A stretch of DNA of 32,624 bases from Candidatus Butyricimonas faecavium (GTDB taxonomy: Bacteria; Bacteroidota; Bacteroidia; Bacteroidales; Marinifilaceae), in NCBI GenBank assembly GCA_944321125.1, contig CALUKD010000035.1:1-32624 (forward strand), written 5' to 3'. Below, piece after piece: positions 8,181 to 16,421 of this stretch; within the stretch, counting starts at the first letter, position 1; each line of letters opens with the position of its first letter. The notes below the pieces were generated by a model. That model did no database searches and was not told the origin of the DNA. It saw nothing but the letters and a program-made list of their open reading frames with translations. The position numbers and the translations under genes were made by a program.

Positions 8181-9257
8181 TTAATCAAAATTAATTTTTA
8201 ACTGTAAGGGGCCATCGGAAATTAATTCATCAAAAGGATTTGATACAGAGAGACCTATAAGCCTAATCCTAAATTGAGTAAGTTCTAATTCTTGGAGTAA
8301 TTTTTTAGCAAGAGGAAGAATTTCTTGTTTTGTACGTAACTCGTGTGCCATTGTGACGCTACGAGTTTTTTGGGTAAAGTCGTGAAATTTAATTTTTAAC
8401 GTGAGGGTATGGCCTTTAAAGTCGGATTTTTCTAACCGCCGGATTAGTTCTGTTGTGACGTGGTACAATTCTATGATGACAGCGATGTAGTTTGTCAGAT
8501 CATTTTCAAATGTATTTTCACAACCTACGGATTTACGAATTCTTTCGGGGGAAACTATTCGGGAGTCGATACCGTTTGCAAATTCATGATACAAAATTCC
8601 GGCTTTTCCGAAATTGCGGGTAAGAAATGTTAATGTACATTTCTTCAGATCGGCTCCCGTGTGTATGCCTAACGAGTGCATTTTACGGGCGGTAACTTTT
8701 CCGATGCCCCAGAAAGCTTCGATCGGGAGTTTGGCGATAAAGGCTGGAGCCCGGTCGGGATGAATCGTGTATAACCCGTCAGGTTTTTTATAATCGGAAG
8801 CAATTTTGGCGAGAAATTTATTGTAAGAAACTCCGGCAGAAGCAATAAGCCCTAGTTTTTCTTTGATTTCTCTTTTGATTTCTCTTGCAACATCGACGGC
8901 TAACGGGATATTTTTTTTATTCTCGGTTACATCCAAAAAAGCCTCGTCAAGAGCCAGTGGTTCGATAATATCCGTGTATTCATGGAATATGGAATGTATT
9001 TGCATGGAGACGGATTTGTAATATTCCATGTGGGAACCGACAAATATCAGATCGGGACAAAGTTGTTTGGCTTTCATGGAAGGCATGGCAGAGCGTATGC
9101 CATAACGACGGGCCTCGTAACTGGCAGCAGCCACGACCCCTCGTTTCTCCGGACGCCCCACGACAATCGGTTTCCCCCTGTATTCCGGGTGATCCCGCTG
9201 TTCGATAGAAGCGTAGAACGCATCCATGTCAATATGAATTATTTTCCTGTTTTCCAT
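8181..9257 (-). CDS. dinB: DNA polymerase IV (Y-family, DinB)
   Basis: This is an error-prone translesion DNA polymerase acting in the nucleoid. The 358-residue product has HIDMDAFYASIE at residues 8-19 with catalytic D10 and Y15 at the steric-gate position. It also has LALDEAFLDV (D104, E105 catalytic; the family more often has SLDEA), the YNKFLAKIASDYKKPDG block, and helix-hairpin-helix segments after residue 180. The C-terminal QLKINFD is a plausible beta-clamp binding tail. Its length is normal. The gene is divergent from the ThrE pair (102-bp gap) and converges on the pilus operon. On the minus strand a TATATTTA-like -7 box lies at about 9273-9280. I see no LexA-type site that I can support. 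Confidence 0.95.
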   Translation of the reverse strand: MENRKIIHIDMDAFYASIEQRDHPEYRGKPIVVGRPEKRGVVAAASYEARRYGIRSAMPSMKAKQLCPDLIFVGSHMEYYKSVSMQIHSIFHEYTDIIEPLALDEAFLDVTENKKNIPLAVDVAREIKREIKEKLGLIASAGVSYNKFLAKIASDYKKPDGLYTIHPDRAPAFIAKLPIEAFWGIGKVTARKMHSLGIHTGADLKKCTLTFLTRNFGKAGILYHEFANGIDSRIVSPERIRKSVGCENTFENDLTNYIAVIIELYHVTTELIRRLEKSDFKGHTLTLKIKFHDFTQKTRSVTMAHELRTKQEILPLAKKLLQELELTQFRIRLIGLSVSNPFDELISDGPLQLKINFD

Positions 9258-9303
9258 TCCCGTTTCAAAAAGTAAATATACAACATTCTTCTGAATTTTA
9301 ATA

Positions 9304-9311
9304 TATATTTG
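9304..9311 (+). promoter_or_regulatory. Bacteroidetes-type -7 box for the ThrE pair
   Basis: TATATTTG matches TAnnTTTG perfectly and would start transcription about 42 bp before the 9360 start codon. I see no clear TTTG -33 box 19-21 bp upstream. Confidence 0.4.
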
Positions 9312-9359
9312 CGGCTTCTAAAATGGAGGGAAGTCAGTAAATTATAACTATCGGATAGT

Positions 9360-10136
9360 ATGGAAAAGAAAGTTGATATTCAGGAATTTTCAAATTTTTT
9401 GATGGACTACACCACCAGTATGATGGGGGTAGGCGTACATACGGCTAGGGCTGTAAGAAGTGTTTCCCGGATAGCGGAATCATTTGGGTACGGGGTGGAT
9501 ATGACGATTTTTCAGAAAAATATTACGATGACAGTCAAGCATCCGGAAGATTATTCTATCCGGAGGACTTACGTACGGAAGATACCCCCTTTGGCCATTA
9601 ATTTTCAGGTGATTTCGGAATTGAGTGCGTTGAGTTGGGAGGCGTATGATCATCATTTGTCATTGGACGAACTCGTGGCGCATTACCATGACGTGATGAA
9701 TGAACCTCGAATCTCCCGTTGGATTGTATTGGCTTTAGTATCTTTGGCAAATGCGGCTTTTTGTCGACTATTCGGGGGAGACGGGATTGCCATGATGCTG
9801 GTTTGTGCGGCAACTTGTGTGGGTTTTTGGGTAAGGCAGGAAATGATGGAGCGCCACGTGAATCATATGGTAGTTTTTGTCGTTTCAGCTTTTATTGCTT
9901 CGTTTATCGCTTCTGCGGGGACTTGTTTCGATTGGGGTAGAACCCCGGATATTGCTTTGGCATCCAGTGTTCTTTATCTGATCCCTGGGGTGCCTTTGAT
10001 TAATTCGATCATTGATATCTTGGGAGGCCACGTGTTAATAGGAGTGGCCCGGGCGATAAATGCGGCCATACTTATTATCTGCATTGCATTGGGATTATCT
10101 GTAACATTATTGATTTTAGGATTGGATACGTTATGA
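9360..10136 (+). CDS. ThrE-family threonine/serine exporter, N-terminal half (DUF1212)
   Basis: The 258-residue protein has a soluble N-domain of about 120 residues containing GVGVHTARAVRSV, then five membrane segments (roughly 121-140, 145-160, 170-188, 195-225 and 235-255). The LYLIPGVPLINSIID motif is typical of the first half of ThrE/YjjP transporters. In Corynebacterium ThrE both halves are one protein; here the second half is the next gene. The stop overlaps the next start (ATGA, 10133-10136), which fits a complex made in equal amounts. It probably exports small amino acids or related acids at the inner membrane. The substrate cannot be read from sequence. Confidence 0.85.
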   Translation: MEKKVDIQEFSNFLMDYTTSMMGVGVHTARAVRSVSRIAESFGYGVDMTIFQKNITMTVKHPEDYSIRRTYVRKIPPLAINFQVISELSALSWEAYDHHLSLDELVAHYHDVMNEPRISRWIVLALVSLANAAFCRLFGGDGIAMMLVCAATCVGFWVRQEMMERHVNHMVVFVVSAFIASFIASAGTCFDWGRTPDIALASSVLYLIPGVPLINSIIDILGGHVLIGVARAINAAILIICIALGLSVTLLILGLDTL

Positions 10137-10642
10137 CTTGGGGTTTACTATCATCAATATTACTTGACGGAATTTTTGCAGCTATTGCGGCGGTAGGTTT
10201 TGCCGTAATTTCTAACCCTCCGAGGAAAGCAATCCTTATATCGGCTTTATTGGCAGCCGTGGGGCACGCGCTTCGGTTTTATTTGTTGAATCACATGGGG
10301 GTGGGATTGATCCCTTCAACGTTATGTGCTTCCTTCACGATCGGTTTGTTCAGTATTTATTTTGCCCGGTTAATCCATTGTCCGGCGGAGGTATTTTCAT
10401 TTCCTTCACTATTGCCGATGATCCCTGGAATGTATGCCTACAAGACGATTCTGGCATTGATTCGTTTTATGAGAACGGAGGATGAGGAGATTCTCCCCAG
10501 TTTGATTGTAGAAATATTCCGCAACGGATTGACAACGGCTTTTGTTTTGGCCGTGTTGGTTATCGGAGTATCTTTACCGTTATTTATTTTCCACAAACAG
10601 GCAATTTCAATGACTCGTTTTTTGCGGAGGAAAAGAAAATAA
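10133..10642 (+). CDS. ThrE-family exporter, C-terminal half (ThrE_2/DUF3815)
   Basis: This 169-residue integral membrane protein has about four to five hydrophobic segments and the FPSLLPMIPGMYAYKT motif that mirrors the IPG motif of its partner. It starts inside the stop codon of the DUF1212 partner, so the two are translationally coupled and likely form one transporter (YjjP/YjjB-like arrangement). The C-terminus is basic (RRKRK), consistent with a cytoplasmic tail. It is followed after about 37 bp by a strong terminator. Confidence 0.85.
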   Translation: MTWGLLSSILLDGIFAAIAAVGFAVISNPPRKAILISALLAAVGHALRFYLLNHMGVGLIPSTLCASFTIGLFSIYFARLIHCPAEVFSFPSLLPMIPGMYAYKTILALIRFMRTEDEEILPSLIVEIFRNGLTTAFVLAVLVIGVSLPLFIFHKQAISMTRFLRRKRK

Positions 10643-10678
10643 GTAGGTATATGAAAGTAAAGGGTAAATACAAAAAGT

Positions 10679-10710
10679 AAAGGCTGTCTATCCCAGACAG
10701 CCTTTTTTCT
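10679..10710. terminator. Bidirectional intrinsic terminator
   Basis: The perfect 9-bp stem AGGCTGTCT / AGACAGCCT has loop ATCCC. It is flanked by AA before and TTTTTCTT after, and by TTTACTTTTTG on the minus strand. It lies between the convergent ThrE pair and the deoxyhypusine-synthase-like gene and serves both. Confidence 0.85.
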
Positions 10711-10714
10711 TCAT

Positions 10715-11737
10715 TTATTTTTGGAATAATTTGTTCCAGTTTTTGTATTCTCTCTCTTTCCAAGGTCCGTTGTGATAAACGTAGCTTGCGATAGCGGGAA
10801 TAACGGTAGTTCCTTCAGCATAAACCATTTGTTCGTAGGTAACGTCAACTTTACCCCAAGAGCAAGCCTCTTTCAAGGTTGAAGAAGAACAAGCCCCGTC
10901 ACGAACGTCGGCCACGGTGATCTGGATAGCATATTTGTGCATTGGCACGTCAAACCCTAGGATTTCAGCACATACAACAGTGTCTTGAGCGAAATTCTTC
11001 GGGGTTCCACCACCTACCATAAACAAACCGGTTGTGCCTGCTTTGATCTTGATTTGGGTCAATTCGACAAAGTCCTTTACAGAGTCGATAGACACGTGTT
11101 TATCGGGGTGCTCCCATTGGTGTTTACCGATACCAAAACCTGCACTACAATCAGAGAATGCCGGGCAGAAGATGGGCACTCCGCATTCATAACAGGTTTG
11201 GATCAAGCTGTCCTTCTTAACAGCATGTCCTTCGTGTAACCATTTACCGATTTCCCAGATAAATTCACGTGAAGAATAAGGACGCGGTTCCAAGCTGTTA
11301 GCGATCTCGAAAGTCGTGTGGTCGCAAGCCTGTAATTCCTCTTCGTCGATGAACGTATCGTAAATACGGTCAATGTAAAGTTCTCTTAATTGCATGTCAG
11401 GCACATCTTGATGTCCCTTGTAGTGTTTATAACCAAGGGCCTCGAACAAGTCCATGTCGATGATAGACGCACCGGTAGAAACTACCACGTCAACCATTTT
11501 GTTACGAACCATATCCACGTAAACCTGCATACATCCGGCAGCACTGGTGCTTCCGGCAATGGTAAGAATATTAGTACACTCTTTCTCTCCAACCATCATC
11601 ATCAAAATATCGGTTGCTCTGGCAGTGTCGCGAGAGGTGAATGACATATCGCGCATCGCGTCGATCAATTGGGTTGAGTCATACGACTTGATGTCGATGT
11701 GTTTGATAGTGTCTTTTAATAAATCTTTCTTTTCCAT
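10715..11737 (-). CDS. Deoxyhypusine synthase family protein
   Basis: This 340-residue NAD-dependent enzyme belongs to the DHS fold. Visible are VVSTGASIIDMDLFEALG and VGGGTPKNF (NAD/substrate loops), and ACSWGKVDVT with K296 at the position of the catalytic Lys that forms the aminobutyl-imine intermediate. Eukaryotic and archaeal DHS transfers the aminobutyl group of spermidine to eIF5A. Bacteria lack eIF5A, and some bacterial DHS-like enzymes instead make homospermidine from putrescine. Linkage to agmatinase, a putrescine-forming enzyme, supports a polyamine role here. No classic ribosome site precedes the ATG, as is common in this phylum. A weak hairpin separates it from speB. The true acceptor substrate is not known from sequence. 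Confidence 0.88.
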   Translation of the reverse strand: MEKKDLLKDTIKHIDIKSYDSTQLIDAMRDMSFTSRDTARATDILMMMVGEKECTNILTIAGSTSAAGCMQVYVDMVRNKMVDVVVSTGASIIDMDLFEALGYKHYKGHQDVPDMQLRELYIDRIYDTFIDEEELQACDHTTFEIANSLEPRPYSSREFIWEIGKWLHEGHAVKKDSLIQTCYECGVPIFCPAFSDCSAGFGIGKHQWEHPDKHVSIDSVKDFVELTQIKIKAGTTGLFMVGGGTPKNFAQDTVVCAEILGFDVPMHKYAIQITVADVRDGACSSSTLKEACSWGKVDVTYEQMVYAEGTTVIPAIASYVYHNGPWKEREYKNWNKLFQK

Positions 11738-11748
11738 TTTATTTATCT

Positions 11749-11781
11749 TAAAAATATAAGGTACAATTATGAGGACCTTAT
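11749..11781 (-). promoter_or_regulatory. Weak hairpin between speB and the DHS-like gene
   Basis: On the minus strand, ATAAGGT / ACCTTAT with a 12-nt loop is followed by ATTTTTAAG, just upstream of the DHS-like start. It could be a weak terminator or attenuator, letting the two enzymes be made at different levels. Confidence 0.35.
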
Positions 11782-11849
11782 TGACTCAATTTCGTCATTT
11801 TAGATTCCAGCCGCACTAAACTAATGCTTTAATCGTAAGTCATAAATCG

Positions 11850-12722
11850 TCAATTATTTGACTGGTTTTGATACTTGATGCTCAATATCTGGTAGATCAA
11901 CTTGCTGGCCAAGAAATCAGAGGATTTGTTGACATCGTTAGGGCAAAGTTCTACCACGTCCAAACCGACAATATTGTGACGTTCATTAATCAATTTGAGG
12001 AAGTTCAATACTTCTCTGTAATAAAGTCCGTCAGGTTCCGGGGTTCCCGTTGCCGGAAGAATTGCCGGGTCGAAAACATCCAAATCGATAGTGATATACA
12101 CGTTGTCGTGTAATTTTTGCGATACCATGTACATCCAGTTGTTTCCTTCCTTAGCGTCATGCAAATCGTGAGCATAGAAAATACGATCCTGCATGATGTT
12201 CTCTTTTTCTTCGATAGCTGAACTTCTGATTCCTACCTGAGCCACGGTTGCCACTTCTTTGGCCCGGGCCATCACGCAAGCGTGGTTATGAGTAGAACCC
12301 TCGTATTCATTACGCATATCGGAGTGTGCATCTAACTGCAGAACAGAGAATTTTTCATAATGTTTGGCAAAGGCCCGGAATGCACCGATACTGACAGAAT
12401 GTTCTCCTCCCAGAATAACCGGGAATTTTTTGTCGGTTAATATCTTGTCTACTTGTTTTTCAACTTCTTGAGACATGGCTTCCGGAGACGAGGCTTCTGT
12501 CACTGGTTCCAAGGTTGCGATACCATGAGTATATACTTCGGAATCCGTTTCAATATCATAGAGTTCCATGTTGGCCGATGCTTCCAGAATTGCATCCGGA
12601 CCTTTATCAGCTCCCTTCAACCAAGTGCTTGTTCCATCATAAGGTACAGGCAAAACTACAATCTCGGCAGTTTCGTATGCCGTAAACTCGCTGTCGAGTC
12701 CTCCATAATTCTTATTTTCCAT
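11850..12722 (-). CDS. speB: Agmatinase (ureohydrolase family)
   Basis: The likely reaction is agmatine + water to putrescine + urea, a cytoplasmic Mn-dependent step. The 290-residue protein has all ureohydrolase metal motifs: GGEHS (H108), DAHSD (D131, H133, D135), and TIDLDVFDPA (D213, D215). GTPEPDG and GLDVVELCP follow. These residues match the binuclear Mn site. Agmatinase is favoured over arginase or formiminoglutamase because of overall length and the adjacent polyamine-type gene, but substrate choice is inferred. A -7 box (TAGTTTTG on the minus strand) lies about 53-60 bp before the start codon. It precedes the DHS-like gene by 112 bp on the same strand. Confidence 0.88.
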   Translation of the reverse strand: MENKNYGGLDSEFTAYETAEIVVLPVPYDGTSTWLKGADKGPDAILEASANMELYDIETDSEVYTHGIATLEPVTEASSPEAMSQEVEKQVDKILTDKKFPVILGGEHSVSIGAFRAFAKHYEKFSVLQLDAHSDMRNEYEGSTHNHACVMARAKEVATVAQVGIRSSAIEEKENIMQDRIFYAHDLHDAKEGNNWMYMVSQKLHDNVYITIDLDVFDPAILPATGTPEPDGLYYREVLNFLKLINERHNIVGLDVVELCPNDVNKSSDFLASKLIYQILSIKYQNQSNN

Positions 12723-12774
12723 ATCTAATAGGGTTTATAGTATTTATAAACACTTTTCTTTATAAAAAGGTTTG

Positions 12775-12782
12775 CAAAACTA
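12775..12782 (-). promoter_or_regulatory. Bacteroidetes-type -7 box for speB
   Basis: On the minus strand TAGTTTTG matches TAnnTTTG exactly and predicts a 5' leader of about 45 nt. The -33 region is TTTTC rather than TTTG. Confidence 0.4.
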
Positions 12783-12831
12783 GCGAATATAATTGAAAAT
12801 TGAAAATCGAATGTCGAGAATGAAAGACTTG

Positions 12832-14139
12832 TCATTTTGTATTATGAATTTGACAATTAACAATCTGTTTCATGGACTCCATCGTACCTGTTTTGTCAAT
12901 ATTTATAATCTCCCGGTTCCGCATAATCCATTTCCCGTTCACCATGCTGAAACGAATGTTTTTGCTGTTGGAAGCATAAACAAGGGCCGAGTATTCGTCA
13001 TACACGGGCATCATGTTACTGGCATCGGCGTGAATAACGATCAGGTCAGCCCGTTTACCTACTTCCAAAGACCCCGTCAGGTGGTGGATGCCGAGGGCTT
13101 TTGCCCCGTTGATCGTGGCCATGCGTAATGCCGTGTGGGCATTAATGGCTTCCGGATTGTAACGGGTGCCTTTGGGGAGGAGGGCGCCAAAGCGCATTTC
13201 TTCCACCATGTCGAGGGTATTGTTGCTTGCCGTGCCATCGGTGCCGATGCCGACGTTAATGCCCGCTTTCAGGTATGTGTCCGTGTCGGCAATGCCGCTG
13301 GCAAGTTTTAGATTGCTTTTCGGGCAATGGGCTACCGAGGTTTGGGTACGAGCGTATAATTCGATCTCTTTGGGGTTTAGCCAAACAGAATGAGCGGCAA
13401 CAACATTTCTATCCAACAGCCCGATCGAATAAAGGTATTCAGCGGGAACCATTCCGGTTTGAGCCAAGAGGTCTTCCACTTCTTTACGAGTTTCGGCCAC
13501 GTGGATGTGGAGTGGAATATTGTATTTTTCTGATAAGATTTTGGCTCTTTGCAGTGTCTCTTTTGAACATGTATAGGGAGAATGGGCGCAAATGGCAGGA
13601 TGAATCAAGCTGTCACCATACCATTGTTGTACAAGGGATTCACAGCGTGCAACTCCTTCATCTACCGAGTGAAAGCTTGGCGTTGGGAAGTCGATCAGGG
13701 ATTCTCCTACCACGGCTCGTATTCCGGCTCTTTTGGCTTCGGCAGCAATAATGTCTTCAAAGAAATACATATCGTTAAAGCAGGTTGTACCCGATTTGAT
13801 CATTTCGATAAAAGCAAAGCGGGAAGCGATGGCCACGTTCTCCGGGGTCACCATGCGTGCTTCTGCCGGAAAAATATGTTCGTTCAGCCACGTGTGAAGG
13901 GGAAGGTCATCGGCATATCCTCTTAGCATGGTCATGGGTATATGCGTATGCGTGTTAATAAAGCCGGGCATCACGATCATACCTTCGGCGTCAAAATATT
14001 CGGCATCGGGGATTTCAATTTTACCTTCACCGATCTCTTTGATTTGATTCCCTTCTATCCGGATAGAACCGTTTTTGATCAACTCCATGCGTTCATTCAT
14101 GGTGATGATGCAAGCATTAAATATAATTGTAGTTGCCAT
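12832..14139 (-). CDS. mtaD: 5-methylthioadenosine/S-adenosylhomocysteine deaminase (amidohydrolase)
   Basis: The enzyme deaminates S-adenosylhomocysteine and/or methylthioadenosine, by-products of SAM-dependent reactions. The 435-residue protein has the amidohydrolase metal set: NTHTHIP (H64, H66), HIHVAET (H213, E216), AAHSVW (H250) and GTDGTASNN (D301). The LRGYADDLPLHTWL segment is typical of the MTA/SAH deaminase branch rather than guanine or cytosine deaminase. A -7 box TAACTTTG lies 17-24 bp before the start. The last ~12 residues (KQIVNCQIHNTK) are read from sequence resembling the dispersed AT-rich repeat described elsewhere, so the C-terminus may be an accidental extension. It lies upstream of speB on the same strand. 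Confidence 0.88.
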   Translation of the reverse strand: MATTIIFNACIITMNERMELIKNGSIRIEGNQIKEIGEGKIEIPDAEYFDAEGMIVMPGFINTHTHIPMTMLRGYADDLPLHTWLNEHIFPAEARMVTPENVAIASRFAFIEMIKSGTTCFNDMYFFEDIIAAEAKRAGIRAVVGESLIDFPTPSFHSVDEGVARCESLVQQWYGDSLIHPAICAHSPYTCSKETLQRAKILSEKYNIPLHIHVAETRKEVEDLLAQTGMVPAEYLYSIGLLDRNVVAAHSVWLNPKEIELYARTQTSVAHCPKSNLKLASGIADTDTYLKAGINVGIGTDGTASNNTLDMVEEMRFGALLPKGTRYNPEAINAHTALRMATINGAKALGIHHLTGSLEVGKRADLIVIHADASNMMPVYDEYSALVYASNSKNIRFSMVNGKWIMRNREIINIDKTGTMESMKQIVNCQIHNTK

Positions 14140-14155
14140 AGTCTCGTTTTTATGC

Positions 14156-14163
14156 CAAAGTTA
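14156..14163 (-). promoter_or_regulatory. Bacteroidetes-type -7 box for mtaD
   Basis: On the minus strand TAACTTTG matches TAnnTTTG exactly, 17 bp before the mtaD start codon, implying a very short leader. I see no clear -33 box. Confidence 0.4.
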
Positions 14164-14253
14164 GTGATATTTCCGTTTTCGAGGGATAATATAATTATTT
14201 TTCCTATATGGTATTTCATTTGTTAAACATTTTTCCCCGGTATATTGGAAAAG

Positions 14254-14294
14254 GGTTATAAAGGGCTATGAAAAGGACGAGGGAGATTATAACC
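14254..14294. repeat. 8-bp inverted repeat between sigma gene and mtaD
   Basis: The perfect arms GGTTATAA / TTATAACC have a 25-nt spacer. It is located 30 bp downstream of the sigma factor stop on the minus strand, followed there by CTTTTCC. It may be a weak terminator for the sigma gene. Confidence 0.35.
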
Positions 14295-14324
14295 ATAGGG
14301 TTCCCGAGCTAGATAAGCGATTAG

Positions 14325-14852
14325 TTACTTCATCATATATTTCCGTAAAATAACGATCGCCTCCCGGCGTTTGTTGTAGACTGTTTGGAGGGCGAGGCCC
14401 AGTTTCGTGGCGATTTCTTCGGGTTTCCAGCCTTCGAGGTACATGCGGATGACCGTGGCGTAATCGTCGGGTAGGAATTTGAGAGATTCGTACAGGGAAT
14501 GGTATAGCTCCACTTGCTCGATGTCTTCTGTAAATTCTTTTTCGACTTTACATTCCATTTCGAAACGTTGTTGATACCCCAGATGCTTGATTTTATTCTT
14601 ATAAGCATTTTTCAAGGCGATGAAACAGAATGTCTTGATATAAAGGATCGAGGGAAATTGGACGGATTCCCGAAGCCATATATCGGTGAAAATGTCTTGT
14701 ATAACATCTTCTGCCGGAACATTCAGGGATTCAAAAAGCCGGGTGGCGTATAGGTATAATTCTCTATATATCATTCGATAAACGATACTGAATGCATGCG
14801 GGTGACGCCGATTAAAAGATTCCAAAAGAATTATGTCGTTCTGTTTTGACAT
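14325..14852 (-). CDS. ECF sigma-70 family RNA polymerase sigma factor
   Basis: The 175-residue protein has only sigma regions 2 and 4. Region 2 spans about 20-87 (AEDVIQDIFTDIWLR for -10 recognition and core binding). Region 4 spans about 116-170 (FLPDDYATVIRMYLEGW, then helix-turn-helix PEEIATKLGLALQTVYNKRR). This is the Bacteroidales ECF group paired with FecR anti-sigma factors and SusC receptors. Unusually, it is on the strand opposite to fecR and 1.57 kb away, with a RhuM gene between. It is still the obvious candidate partner for FecR at 16422. A good -7 box lies just upstream of the start. Confidence 0.9.
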   Translation of the reverse strand: MSKQNDIILLESFNRRHPHAFSIVYRMIYRELYLYATRLFESLNVPAEDVIQDIFTDIWLRESVQFPSILYIKTFCFIALKNAYKNKIKHLGYQQRFEMECKVEKEFTEDIEQVELYHSLYESLKFLPDDYATVIRMYLEGWKPEEIATKLGLALQTVYNKRREAIVILRKYMMK

Positions 14853-14876
14853 ACATTCAATATAGGTTTATTTATG

Positions 14877-14884
14877 CAAATGTA
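14877..14884 (-). promoter_or_regulatory. -7 box for the ECF sigma gene
   Basis: On the minus strand TACATTTG matches TAnnTTTG exactly. A GTTTTTT run about 20 bp upstream is a fair -33 element. The predicted leader is about 18 nt. Confidence 0.5.
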
Positions 14885-15210
14885 AATCTTTTTTGATAAA
14901 AAACGGTATAAGGCGCCAAGAAAAGTAAAGTTCGATGCTAATCAATAGCATGAGGATAACTGCTACTTTCGTGGGGGGGTGGTGAGACAACTTTGAAGTA
15001 TCATGTTGAAAATTAAATAATAAATAGGGGTGACGTTATTAAATTAAATCACTAAATTTGCAAAATGCATTAATAATTCGACAAAGTACTGAATGTTGAT
15101 ATGTGGGAGTTACTTATTTCTACTAATATACTATTGCTTTGCAGAAATTTTACCAAGAACGAATTGTCGTAACATTCTATAAAGTTTACGTTCAATAGGA
15201 AATTTAAAGT
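14885..15210. other. Gene-free region between sigma and RhuM genes
   Basis: About 330 bp, AT-rich, contain no supported ORF. They hold a small hairpin (ATGCTA / TAGCAT, 14935-14951), a G7 run at 14973-14979, and a -7-type TAAATTTG at 15053-15060. Promoters for both divergent genes should lie here. Confidence 0.6.
15053..15060 (+). promoter_or_regulatory. Possible -7 box for the RhuM gene
   Basis: TAAATTTG matches TAnnTTTG, but would give a leader of about 145 nt and lacks a TTTG -33 box. Its distance from the gene makes it tentative. Confidence 0.25.
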
Positions 15211-16245
15211 ATGACTAAAAAAAAGAAACTACAAATCCGTAATAGTACAGCCGAATTTCTCATTTTCACTAATCAGGCAAAAGAAGACGGCATTGAAGTA
15301 CGAGTTCAGAACGAAACGATTTGGCTTAGTCAAAAGTTAATGGGGGTTCTATTTGACTGCTCAACAGACAATATATCCTTACATCTTAAAAATATATTCA
15401 AAGAGAACGAATTGGATGAAAGTTCAGTTACCGAGGAATTCTCGGTAACTGCATCGGACGGTAAAACTTACAGGACCAAACATTACAATCTAGATGCAAT
15501 TATTTCCGTGGGGTACCGTGTTAATACCGGTCGGGCAACAGCTTTTCGCCAATGGGCAACATCTGTTTTGAAGGATTATGCAATAAGAGGCTATGTGATT
15601 GACAAAAAGCGGATGGAAAACGGCTCATTCCTTGACGAAGATTATTTTGAGCACCTACTTGCCGAAATTCGTGAAATCCGATTAAGTGAACGTCGTTTTT
15701 ACCAGAAGATAACGGATATCTATGCGACTTCAATGGATTACAACAAAGATGCTGTAATCACGAAAGAGTTTTTTGCTAAGGTTCAAAATAAGTTGCATTA
15801 TGCGATACATGGTCATACTGCTGCTGAACTGATAATGTCAAGAGCAAATGCCGAAAAAGAGCACATGGGGTTAACATCATGGGAAAAGAGTCCTAACGGT
15901 AAGATTGTCAAAACGGATGTCTCCATTGCCAAAAATTATCTGACAGAAACAGAATTAGAATCATTAGGGCGTATTGTCAATGCTTATTTGGATTTAGCGG
16001 AAGACCGAGCAAAAAGACATATTCCTATGACGATGGATGATTGGGCTAAACGGCTTGATAAGTTTTTGGAAGCCGATGACCGAGACATTTTGCAAAATAG
16101 TGGAAAGGTTACTGCACAAATAGCAAAATCGTTTGCTGAGAGCGAATTTGAAAAATATCGTATAGTTCAAGACCGCTTGTTTGAATCAGATTTTGACAAA
16201 GAGATAAAACGAATGAACGGGAAGCAAAATAATTCTAATGATTAA
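15211..16245 (+). CDS. RhuM family protein (virulence RhuM, Bro-N/KilA-like N-terminus)
   Basis: The 344-residue soluble protein has no signal peptide. The N-terminal ~25-120 (IWLSQKLMGVLF, HYNLDAIISVGYRVNTGRATAFRQWATSVLKDY) is the conserved RhuM block and resembles phage-type Bro-N/antirepressor DNA-binding domains. The C-terminal half (HGHTAAELIMSRANAEKEHMGL, then NYLTETELESLGRIVNAYLDLAEDRA) is also typical of the family. RhuM genes are accessory, often inside mobile islands or restriction-modification loci, and their biochemical role is unclear. The length is complete. Here it stands alone, AT-rich and lysine-rich, inserted between an ECF sigma gene and fecR. No transposase or repeat border is visible. 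Confidence 0.88.
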   Translation: MTKKKKLQIRNSTAEFLIFTNQAKEDGIEVRVQNETIWLSQKLMGVLFDCSTDNISLHLKNIFKENELDESSVTEEFSVTASDGKTYRTKHYNLDAIISVGYRVNTGRATAFRQWATSVLKDYAIRGYVIDKKRMENGSFLDEDYFEHLLAEIREIRLSERRFYQKITDIYATSMDYNKDAVITKEFFAKVQNKLHYAIHGHTAAELIMSRANAEKEHMGLTSWEKSPNGKIVKTDVSIAKNYLTETELESLGRIVNAYLDLAEDRAKRHIPMTMDDWAKRLDKFLEADDRDILQNSGKVTAQIAKSFAESEFEKYRIVQDRLFESDFDKEIKRMNGKQNNSND

Positions 16246-16421
16246 AAGATTATTGAATTTAGAAAAATAGAATATAATAAAGTCTTTTTTCAATTTTACA
16301 GGACCTGCCAAGCCTCTTAACAATGCTGAAATAGGAGGGTCTTATACTATTTTCAAAATAAATCACTTTTCCGCGGTAGTTTTTCCTATTTCGGTTTATA
16401 TATGTATAAAAAAGTATAGAT

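Noticed and set aside
13275-13751. 158-codon plus-strand open frame
   Set aside because: It is antisense to mtaD, which has full catalytic motifs; it is a shadow frame.
14973-14979. G7 run upstream of RhuM as a promoter phase switch
   Set aside because: It is about 75 bp from the nearest -7-like box and has no promoter-spacing relation I can show, so it is only noted in the intergenic entry.
14885-15210. Small RNA or riboswitch between sigma and RhuM
   Set aside because: Only one 6-bp hairpin is visible, with no conserved riboswitch core or terminator that I can recognise.
15211-16245. RhuM gene as part of a restriction-modification or toxin-antitoxin system
   Set aside because: No methylase, specificity subunit, nuclease or small antitoxin partner is next to it in the window.
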